Source: Cycas panzhihuaensis (taxonomy: Eukaryota > Cycadophyta). From it: a stretch of DNA of 64,000 bases. The DNA is taken from assembly GCA_023213395.1 (NCBI GenBank), contig CM041465.1, positions 128,471,741 through 128,535,740 of the forward strand, given 5' to 3'. Of the stretch, positions 54,317 through 64,000 are shown piece by piece. How positions within the stretch are numbered: position 1 is the stretch's first letter; each line of letters starts with the position of its first letter. The translations under genes were made by a program, and so were the position numbers. Below the pieces are notes generated by a model. It was given only the letters and a program-made list of their open reading frames with translations, was not told the origin of the DNA and searched no databases.

Positions 54317-57300
54317 GGAATATCCTTACTCATGATAGTTATAACATAGAGAAATATTTATATTTTTGTTTGACTATAAACACATAATCTTTCTCAAAGT
54401 ACATTAAACACTTAGTCTCTCAGTATGTGTCTTTCTCATAATCTCCCTGTAGTATATGCTATCTCATCAAATTACATTATATGTAGGATACAAACACAAC
54501 AACTGAGCCTTACCCATAAATTCTTAGTTTATGTGTATGGATTTGTGTCTCCTTCCATATCAAGATTCCTCCTTGAAGAACCCTACTAAGTTTTTCTTGA
54601 CTATATCTATTTGTCTTTATCTAGCTAAATGCCTTTATGTTTAACTTATCCTATGCATTTGTGATAATCCTATATTTATCTATAAGTTTTCAACTCTCTT
54701 ATTACCTATAATTGCCATTTCCATCTCTATCTATATGTTCTTTTCTTCGTACCTGGTCATTTAACTAAAGTACCATAAATCTATTAAGATTATAATTCTA
54801 ACTTGGTATTTCATTCCCTTTTCATTACACATATCTCTATATGTGGAGTTTGCATGTAATTTTTCTCGATTCCATCTATGAACTCTCATTTTTTTGTCTT
54901 ACACTTCATTAAATTTGCATCCTACTAAATCTAGCCAAACTTAGTCTTGATTGATTAGTATTCTTCCCTATGTAAAAGTGCTAGTTCATGTTTGTGTAAA
55001 AGAGACCCAAACACAAACCCCGATGGATAATTACATTGAATTGTAGGCCCATCAAATCTACATTATAAGGGTTATATACATGGGGTATACCCTAGAGGCC
55101 ACTAAGTACTAAAATCTACATAATATAAAACCTCTAAAGAATAAACCCTAAAGTAATTGAAAGTAGACTTTTTTATAGGAGAAACCCTAAAAGTAAGTGA
55201 AACCAACATAAACCATGAGGAATAACCCTAGAGAAAGGAGATCTATTATATAGGATAACATTATAGTTGTAAGGCTACCCTACATTTCCAGTGAGAAAAA
55301 TCTCATGATTTCTTGGGTCTAAACAAGAAAAATTATCATAGAAGATAAGTCTAGTGTTACTAGACCTTCTTTAAAATATCATACTTATGATTATCCTATC
55401 TATATAAAAGTGTAATCTTAGTTAGTCATACACTCTCTAGGCTGCCTCCACTATTAGACAATAAATGAGGTGTCAAGAAGACCCCTTCTTACTACAAGGG
55501 CCCCAACTGAGAAGTGACTCTCACTTAGCATATAACTTATATTTACTCAAGTAGAGTCTCTCTTCCTATCCTTTCCTTTATAAAAATTCCCTAGCTTATT
55601 GGGTTATGGGACTCAACTTACCCTCAAAACTTAACTCCAAAAAGTTGCATGATAAGAGCTTCTTTCCAAAAATAACTAATTCTAGATGTATTAAAGTAAT
55701 CTTTCCCAAACCTCTCATTATTCTAAGATTTTATTAGATTATTCGATGGGGTATTCCCCTCTAAATACTTTCTACCTTGGTTGCTAGGTTCGTGTCATAA
55801 CAACCTTGATAGTAGTCAACAATAGGGGAACCTCCTTAAAACTAACAAAACTTGGCTCTTGAATCTCCTCCTTATGCTCTATGATGGAAGTTATTAATAG
55901 CTTATGTGATTATTTAGGCCCTCATACATCCCCTCACTGACCATATAGTCTTTACCCCAATTGTTATTATCCTTGACCTCATGTAAGGTATGAGAGAGGT
56001 TAGTCATTACAATTTCTTGATCATACCTTCTCCCCATTGCCCAAGGATTCTTAATAATTAGCTCTTTAGGCATAAGAAGCATGGGTTTATCCTCCTCTTC
56101 CTCCTCCTCAAATGTTGACTAGAGTAGGAAACCTTTGTGGAACTACATCTAGTCACTATCACCTAATTTGTGAAGCTCTATCCTCCTAGTCACACCAATT
56201 TAAATTTATACTCATTGTAATTATTGAGAAACAAATATATAAACATCTTCAAGAAATAATATAGTTATCCTTGTAGAATTAAAATACATGTAACATTGAT
56301 ACTTTATTCTCATATATCACTTATAGAGAAATTTATGTTTACATAAAGAAATCAACTCCCTATCCCATATATACATGTTTAGGCTTGTGCCACTTTATAG
56401 ATAGTTTCATTGGCTACTAAGATTATTATGATGTCTACATTAGTGAGGTAGCAATCATGATTATTAGCAAATTTTAATGGTAGAATAATTGTTAATCCAT
56501 TCATCTTCACTTTCATCTACATCACATCAATCATTGCAATTTGTTTACCCATCTTTATGGTTTAAACTAATGCAATCAATAAACATAAAAGATAATCAAT
56601 GGAAGTAATATGAACTGAATAAATAATCAACAAGTGTGACAAAAAGTTATAATAACAATTTTATGTAGGTTTCCATTTAAATATTAATCCCCATTTATAC
56701 CCTTAAAGCTTTACCAATTTATCTTAGGTGCAATTTTATTTATTTGTTTTTTATCTAGCTATATATTTACTTTAATTAATAATTTATGTCTCATTATATA
56801 TATTATGATTGTTCTTAGTGAAAAACAACATTTGCAACCTTACCATTTCTATGGACATAGATGTTTGATAGTAAAAATTTATATATTACACTTTTGTTGG
56901 CTTTTGTTTATTGAAATACATTTATTAATATAAAATAAAATTATAATTTTTACAACATACATAAATTTTTCAACTTATAAATTCCAAGATTTCAACCTTG
57001 AACGTTATAACTTACACAAACAATGTACATAGTTATTGAGATGTGTAGCTATAATGATGAAAATAACAATGTGTAGTTATGTGATTATGGATATTTACAT
57101 TTGTAACTACTGTTTGTAAAAGTTAAAGTCTCAATTTTGGTAAAGTATAAAGGAGAAAAACCCTTTATAGACTCAAAGTCTACCAAAGAAAATCTCTTTT
57201 TAGACTCTAAAAACTCTTTAGAAAATAGCAACTTTGATAGCCATGGGGGTTTATGGATAAATCTAAATGCATAAAAATATATGCATCTTTCAAGATTTAA

Positions 57301-57935
57301 CAAACCTAGATATCCTTCTAAAAAGATAAACCTAACCCAACTCAAAGAGAAACTCTCATCTTAAGGAAATGGATGGTTGGTTTTAATGAGAAGTTTGTTT
57401 GGTCCATGAGAAGTATATCATATAGTTCTCATTGCAAAAGATTTTATAATTAGCTTAAAATATATAAAATTAGCAGTTTGAAGCTAATAACATTAAAATG
57501 TGCCATCTCTTACCTCTTACCTTTAAATATTTGGGATTTTGTTTATGTTTCTTTACATAGAGATGTTGAGAGACTTTAGATGTGGAGAAATAGTAGAAGA
57601 GAGATTTCAATGGATTGCTTTAAGTAGTGATGGACATGGGCGTAACAAAGTCAAGAAATATTATTGAAGAGTTGAGGAGTAGGGAGGAGATAATTTTAGT
57701 AATGGTGGGTCTGGGTCTACATTAGAAATTGGAAGAAATCTAAGTTTCACAACTAGAAATGCTTATGATTTTTTAGAACCATATATATATTTACTTCTCT
57801 AACTTCTAAGACATAACTATAATAATACTATTTTAGGGAAAAGCTCTACATTTCCACATTGATATAATCGATTGGAAGGAAAAGCTAAAATTGAATTTCC
57901 TCTATAATGGCATCGGCAAACCATATATAAGTTGT
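54317..57935. other. Unassigned AT-rich DNA between element G and element M
   Basis: About 3.6 kb without recognisable domains. A 62-codon - ORF at 55894-56082 preceded in frame by a run of Glu codons (56080-56110) has no family that I recognise. Likely decayed repeat sequence. Confidence 0.4.
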
Positions 57936-58257
57936 GTTAGAGTGGTATCACATACTGACTAATATAAAGTGGTGATATTATTAGGAATGGATAATCTTGA
58001 TGTAATAATGTAATGAGTTGATGGATGTAAACCTATTTATTTAGGACACTTAAGGATCTATAAATATAGATCCCAGGTCCATTGTAAAGTTAAGACAAGA
58101 TAGATTTGTAAAAATGTAAAATTATATTATTTTCTAGTGAGTTTTTAATACAAGGGTTTCTATGTCAAATATATCTGTCTCATATGCCTTATTCTCTTGA
58201 GTCTACTATGTTCATAAATAATCTTAATCCTATTTATATAAGAGATGTTTTCCAACA
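57936..58257 (+). repeat. LTR of element M
   Basis: 322 bp, TGTTAGAGTGGTATC to GTTTTCCAACA, directly followed by a PBS. No second copy in the window; the 3' part would lie beyond element I or is lost. Confidence 0.72.
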
Positions 58258-58271
58258 TGGTATTAAAGCAA
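58258..58271 (+). promoter_or_regulatory. PBS of element M
   Basis: TGGTATTAAAGCAA against TGGTATCAGAGCAA: two transitions, abutting the LTR end CAACA. Confidence 0.75.
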
Positions 58272-61079
58272 TATAAGATGCACAAGTAGACATATGTTAT
58301 CTAGATCATCTAATCATTGGTTGTCAGGTCATGCTGGCTTACTCATTGAAGATTAGCTTATATAATAACTGAGAAAACAACCATGGAGGTATAAATGATT
58401 ATGTACATATCCTAGAGTATTCCCTTTTATATTTTGTCGGAATTCAGTGACCTACAAAGGTGTGCAAATGAGTAGAAGGTCTTATTTTAGTTTTTGCAGG
58501 TGCTGGTAACCCCTGTTTTCAAATATACACCTCTAATTACTTTGTTGCAAGTTACTCATACCTATTTTGAGCCTACTAAAGGTGACACATTTATTATTTA
58601 TTAATTCCATGGAGTTTGCGAGCTATTGATGAGCCTATTGTAGTCCCTAGTGCCACTGTTGATGCTAGAGCTATGGTGATTGTGTTTTGGAGTTGAGAAG
58701 AGATAAAGGTCACCCATATAGGGAAAGATGTAGTTGCAATAGCTTTAGTATTCACCGTGGAGGATAGAAATGACACAGGATTATAGTCCACAAGCTTGCC
58801 ATAGATAATATAACTTTCATCTAATGGTTTCTTATAAAGTTTTATCGCCCATTTCGATTTATTACTCATCTAGCTATTTTGTGAATAATACCAGTCGCCT
58901 ACTTAATAATTTAATTGCCTATGGAGATTTCATATAAGTTTGCCTAAGCATTAATATATTTTGACATGAAATACATTTTTGCCAGTATATATATCCATAT
59001 ATATGTCACAACTTGTATTTGATGATTTCGATCACATAAGGTCACCATTATATAATCTATCGTCCGTTAATATTCATAATTATATATAGTCGTTGGAGGT
59101 AATATATGAAATCAACATTTTGATTTTATTAAGTCATCTGTTCTATTTTTTCTTAAGATATTTATTTCATCATAATTTACATAGTTCATCATTTAATTTA
59201 ATTTAATCAACCAAATAATATATGAAGTTGCCCTTAATATATTTCACTGTGGATATATTCAATTTGTCATGATATTTTAGTTGTTTGGCATCATATATTT
59301 GACCAATTTTATATCATCATAATATTTACAAAGTTGCCATTCCATTTTAATATTGAGTTTTATCAATTTCATTTAATAAGGTTGCCATTGATTTGCGATT
59401 TGGATGTATTACATCCTTATCATTTGTTTTATTAAAGCCCTTTTTTAAAAATATTATTTTAGTGTACTTTAAATTTCAAGACCATATTAATCTCATCAAA
59501 AATGTTTTAATGATGTCTTATAGGATATATCAAAGTCTTATTAGATAATATTTTATTCCTTGAGTTGTATTTTATTTTTAATAAGTAATGAGAGTGATGA
59601 TCTGGTGCATATTTACCTATTTTTATTGTGGAAAATATTATAGTGCATATTTTTCATTGACAAAAGGTGTATTATTATCGTTTAAGTATGTATGAGTAAT
59701 TTGGGTGAGAAAATAGAAGCGATGGTATGCTCATATAATTGCATGAGAGAGTTTAATAGGCAAAAATGGGTGTGATTAATGGGCATGTTTAGTGTGTGAG
59801 AGCTATCAAAGTTAGTGAAGTAGTTTCATTGATTGATAGGAGGGTAAGAAATGGATGTGTGTTATGGAGATACCTATGCTATAGGACAAGAAAAGTTTAT
59901 TGAAGTGGTTATGGATCATTGCACATATATTATATAGGTGTGGTTTATTTTAAAGTGATCATGTGATTTATTTAGTTATATCAAGTATTCTTACATCAGC
60001 TATATATGAGATAAAAAGAGTTCAACGTTTATTGGTTATTGGCTAATTTGCATAAGTGATTATTAGTTTATTGGTAGACTATTATACTTTAGGTAGTTAT
60101 ATTGATGTTAGCATGAGGGTTTATGGCTTATTAGTTGTTGGTTCAACATGTATGCATATCTAAACAAGTTTAATATAGAATTGATAGTGTGACAAGAAGC
60201 TTTAAAATTCAATTCTGCCTTTGTTATGGTATAGAACTAGAGTTGGTTGTCTTATGTACCCCTTGTAAGATTGTGTTGATTGGTACCATGATACAGATGT
60301 AGAGGTTTTGGTGCATGTTAAGGTTTGCCTCTTAGATATTATGGCAGAAGCTATTGTGACAGTTGTTTAATAGGTGCCTATTAAGGTTATTTATAGCATA
60401 TCCCTTGTGTTGTATTAGACCCATTAAAAACCTTCCATTTAATTCTTTAGGTGCATTAGAGTATACACATCTTAAACGAAGATCATAGCAACTAAATTGT
60501 GAGAGTTTAAAGTGAATGGGGTTTAAAAAAAAACTTTAAAATGGTATGATCTGTAGGGGGAAAGTATTATTATTAGTCTAGTTGTTAATTGGATGAGTTA
60601 TTAATATATCATATTAAGGTGTCATCTAATTACAAGTTTTATCTTTCATGTATTCCCTTTCTAAGTCATGGTTTAGCAGGTGTAGAGGTTTATTTTCCTA
60701 ACATTATGTTTGAGACAGAAGCAAGATTTAGTGGGAGTGATGATGAAGAGCCATTATTTGAAGAGACATGGATTGCAACTTCATGTTCTGTTGATGGTTA
60801 AAGACCTATAGGATGATTGAAGAATAAAGATTAATATGCTAATCAAAGTCATGATAGACAACAATGTTCCAGCAAGAGGAGATTCACAATGGTGAGTTAT
60901 AATGATGTAAGAGTGATATGTAGGATTTGGTTCCCTTACCTTCCTTAAAGAACCTAGTGAGTTTCCAAGTTAGAAAGACTTAATGCATAGAATTTCAAGT
61001 AGAAAGAAGGATTTAAGTATGAGGAGACATATACACTAGTCTTTATGATATTGATTTGTTTAATCTTTACTTTAGTAGT
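58272..61079. other. Internal or unrelated sequence after the LTR of element M
   Basis: About 2.8 kb, AT-rich. Between 58900 and 59420 the phrase 'ttgcc' or 'gtcacc' recurs at roughly 50-100-base spacing, giving a weak repeat look. Small open frames at 58594-58869 (-) and 60589-60801 (+, with an acidic SGSDDEEPLFEE) match no family that I recognise. Confidence 0.4.
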
Positions 61080-63675
61080 TGTTTCCCAGCTTCCGGGAAT
61101 GGATACAGAATCACTGACTCAGGTAAGTGCAGGTATGTCTCTCGCATTATCATCGCCTTCTTTTACTGGATGTTTGCTTGCGTATCTGCATGTGTATGAC
61201 TTTGTGGGCAGCCTTGTAGTCGTCCACACCTATGATAGCCTATGACGACTATAGCAGGGGCACACTCCCAACGAGTGTGGCACCCTGGTGACCGCATTAC
61301 TTACCGCATCTGCCCTCCTCGCTCCTGGATCCACTAGGTTTGTGCCACCTCCGCCCGTGTGATGACTCATCATCGTTTGGTCAACTTGCCACCCCACTCG
61401 AGCCATATTTTTGCTCCTTTGGACCCGTTCTGTTAGCTTGTTTGCTCCTGGGTAGGTGTTCTAGCTTTCTAATAGCCTTTTCTGTCATCTGCCCTTAGAC
61501 TGGGCGGTTGGTGGGCCCCGCTTATCGTGGGTGCGTACCGCTAGATTTTTCGTGGTATCGCTGGAATATCCGCAGATCACGAAATTCCGTGGTACGACTT
61601 GTCTCGTGTTGTTTTAAAAATGCTGTGGCAATTTCACATTTATTGCGAAACTGCCATGTGGCTCGTACTTTAGTTCTCTTCCAGTTGTGCCCTAATCGCA
61701 TGCTTTAGGGTTTTGCTTGAGTACTTAAGCCCTTTTTGGCTCATTTTCAAGGATCTTTTTGCTCACTTTTGGAATTGCTCTCAAGGAAACACTCTCGCTT
61801 TCTGCTCTTCTCTGTTGTTTACTGCATCAACTGGACCTGCACCCTTCATACAGCGCCCAGCTCTCCTTTGGCGTGGCTGAGACATTCTCCCAACCCCTCA
61901 AACGCCTTGGAGAGGGCTCCTTTGAAGTGGTTTCCAGCTGATCTTCGCCCAGGCAGTCCATATGCGCCTCACGTGCAGGCGTTTCCAGTCACATCTCCGT
62001 AGGGGCCTCAAACACGCTTCTGCCCAGATCTAGGCTGATTTATCAGTCCCTCTCTGCTGCCCTTTGGCTGAGGCAAATCCTTTGCCTCTTCTCTTCAGGT
62101 ATTCCTTGTTTTTATGCTTGTTTTCTTGTGATATTCATGCTTCAGCTTGTTTGCTCTTACTTGTTGCTTGAGAGTTGGTTGTCCTCCCTTTTGGGGGCTG
62201 TTATACCACTCTCCCTGTGCTTCTTGCCTGCGTTTTCTGTCCAAGGCAGCAGCGTTGAGGGGTTGCATAGGTTTTGGAGAGGAGCTGGGTGGATTCCGTA
62301 TCACCTTCCACGCTCCCAGCGCCTAAGCCCCCTAAAACCTCCCTCTCACCCCGTGCTGCCCTTGGCTTGCAAGCAAGGGTTTGAAGGCTCCCTTTGGTTG
62401 CCCAAACCAGCGCTGTCACAAGTTGCAGCGCTAATTTGGGGCCTTTTGCTCGAGTTTGGGCACCACTCATAAGTCCCAACCACTAGTTTCTTGCTCCATC
62501 TTTCTTCCCCGGGTCACCCAGTTTGCTCCCCATAGCATCCCGGTTCGCTGTGGGTACCCTTGGGCCTCTCCTTGCCCCTTTTTGCTGCCATTTTCCAGCC
62601 CTTGCTCTTGACTTTCTCCTCGCTGCCTCATGGCTCTTGGGGGGAGGTTTGGGCACCATTCGCGGGAGGTAGGCCACTCCGAGGCTTACCCAATCATTTA
62701 CTTTCACTTTGGTCACTTTCTTTTGATACTTTCATTGTTGGATTAGCACTAACGCATGTATATTCAAATTCTCGTTTATGTTATTTAGGCATATATTGTT
62801 AGAGTTTTTGTGTTGCATGTTAGTGCTCTTCCTTCGGGAAGAGAAAGAGACCGCTATTGCTTGCAGGTACTTAGGAAGCGTGGAGTGCGTCGCCCGTGGG
62901 CCTAGCTACTGGTAAGCACCTTCGTATGCGTTATGTTTTCATGCTACTTCATTTCTTAGTTAGCGCTTCCTTTCTTTCTTGGCATCGCATTTGATTTTCC
63001 CGGAAAGTTAAGGAAGCCCCCTCTTCATCCGCCGCAATATCTCGCATCCAGTACGTCGCGTGGAGTGGTTGGGTGCTCCTCGAGAAGGTTACTTCGTCTC
63101 GCACGCCTTCGCTCCAGGTGCACGTTTCGTCCCCCTCTGCTACCCTTTCTTTTCCTTTTATTTCTTTTGTAGTAATTAGTACACTGAAGGATAAAAGGGG
63201 AAAATTGGTTTGGTACTTGTTTGCGATTCGTTTGTCTTGTTTCATGCATCTTTATCATTCGTAGGAAAGATTGTAGGAGTCCTCCTCTTCCCTACCTTTC
63301 CTCCTCCCTCCTTAACCACACGAGTGCCTTGCTTCCTGCATCACTCGTGTGCCGGTTAGGTTGTGTAGGATTGCTCTTGGCCCTGTCTCCATTAAGTCTT
63401 CTCTTCCCCTTCCGCCACCCAAGGGTGGAGGGTCCTATTCCTGTGTCAACCTGTGTTTGCCCCACGCACCTTCACCCCTTATTCAAGTGGTGAAGGGTCA
63501 CCCTAAGAGTAGCCATACTCCATTGCAGATCCCGAACTCGCTCGGCCTCCCAAGACGGGCGCCTGCGTGGTAGTTACCCACCTTTAGGTCCCACCTTCTA
63601 TCATTCCACCACTCACTCTCCCTTACACCTATCGGTTAGGTAGTTATCCGTAGCAGTGGCCCATCATGCGACCAT
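61080..63675 (+). repeat. 5' LTR of element I (~2.6 kb)
   Basis: Aligns in order with 38447-~41250 (start, 'cctatgacgac', 'aactgccatgtgg', 'taaggaagccccc', end near 'gcagtggcccatcatgcga' against 'gtagtgaccatcctgtaga'). The right edge is uncertain by about 20 bases; the PBS could not be assigned (TGG-starting candidates at 63657 and 63678). Confidence 0.75.
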
Positions 63676-63836
63676 CTGGGACCGCCAAGAAGGGAGCTAG
63701 TTTCGCTCTCTTTGGTTGGTTTCGCTACTCTTGTGTGATCCTCTTCATACTTATCTCGATCTCCACGTTGGGTAACCCCCCAACGCGTGTGTTTTACCGC
63801 TCTTTCTCCTTTCCTAACATTGTCGGTTGACCTTGC

Positions 63837-64000
63837 ATGCGGCGTTTCTCTCGTCGTTTACGCGGTCTACCTCCTTTATTAGAGGACCCCGAGTATCGCC
63901 TTCTTGCCTCGTCGGATTCCGATCCGACTATGGAGGGATACTCTTCCGATTGGACCTACCATACTTCAGCCATGGAAACCCATGCCTTTCCTCCTGTTAT
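63837..64000 (+). CDS. gag: N-terminal part of the gag polyprotein of element I
   Basis: An ATG at 63837 opens a frame of 54 codons that is still open at the window end: MRRFSRRLRGLPPLLEDPEYRL, then SSDSDPTMEGYSSDWTYHTS. The basic start and the acidic, serine-rich part fit a Gypsy gag N-terminus, and the place just after the LTR and leader fits gag. No domain is complete enough to prove this. No stop codons, unlike its relatives. Confidence 0.55.
   Translation, partial: MRRFSRRLRGLPPLLEDPEYRLLASSDSDPTMEGYSSDWTYHTSAMETHAFPPV

Larger units (their letters stand above)
61080..64000 (+). mobile_element. Element I: second member of the element E family, 5' end, running out of the window
   Basis: A 5' LTR of about 2.6 kb starting TGTTTCCCAGC, homologous to the 3' LTR of element E, then a short leader and an open gag start at 63837. 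GC-rich with many CpG dinucleotides, unlike the decayed copies, suggesting a recent insertion. The rest of the element lies beyond 64000. Confidence 0.82.

Noticed and set aside
55894-56110. Small acidic-to-basic - ORF (MLLMPKELIIKNPWAMGRR...)
   Set aside because: Readable but short, no family recognised and no element boundaries around it; not enough to call a gene.
62128-62479. Overlapping + and - ORFs of 92-114 codons in the LTR of element I
   Set aside because: GC-rich LTR sequence has few stops by composition; frames on both strands are equally open, so no coding claim is justified.
1-64000. tRNA genes or CRISPR arrays
   Set aside because: tRNA-like strings are primer-binding sites next to LTRs with no cloverleaf around them; tandem repeats lack the spacer structure of CRISPR and the sequence is plant nuclear DNA.

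Overview
This window is intergenic DNA from a large, repeat-rich plant nuclear genome. I see no host gene that can be defended, no rRNA, no tRNA gene and no CRISPR array. Nearly everything identifiable is LTR retrotransposon sequence of Ty1/Copia and Ty3/Gypsy type: Copia gag (UBN2-like), Copia and Gypsy reverse transcriptase and RNase H, integrases, and many primer-binding sites (PBS) matching the 3' end of plant initiator tRNA-Met (TGGTATCAGAGC). Most copies are old and full of stop codons, with many G-to-A and C-to-T changes as expected after long cytosine methylation. The species cannot be fixed; a seed plant with slow removal of old elements, possibly a gymnosperm, is a guess.

Layout. 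1-5409: 3' part of a decayed Copia element on + (Copia-1). 6574-21398: an old Copia element on - (Copia-C) carrying two younger insertions: element A (6826-9893, -, a gag-only non-autonomous Copia element with 5-bp TSD AATGA) inside its 3' LTR, and element B (11211-17232, +, relative of Copia-1, TSD CTAAT) inside its reverse transcriptase. 22740-23400: Gypsy integrase C-terminal remnant on -. 23860-~41250: large Tat-lineage-like Gypsy element on + (element E), 5' truncated, with pol, then an antisense intron-containing gene resembling plant mobile domain proteins, then a second RNase H, a PPT and a ~2.8-kb 3' LTR. Element D (29879-35798, +, Gypsy, TSD AAAAT/GAAAT) sits inside the antisense gene. 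~41250-44717: 5' end of a Copia element on - (element F). 46677-54316: Copia element on - with both LTRs and TSD GGAAT (element G). 57936-58257: another LTR with PBS (element M). 61080-64000: the ~2.6-kb 5' LTR and gag start of a second, much better preserved member of the E family (element I), running off the window.

How the parts relate. Four insertions (A, B, D, G) have target-site duplications. Removing B or D together with one TSD copy restores a continuous reading frame in the host element, which fixes both the boundaries and the order of events. Several elements have lost a different function: A has no pol, B lacks the reverse transcriptase, C has no recognisable gag, D lacks the integrase core, and G carries catalytic-site substitutions. 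The point most worth following up is the antisense, spliced, TATA-bearing gene carried by element E, together with the RNase H placed downstream of it rather than in the main pol.
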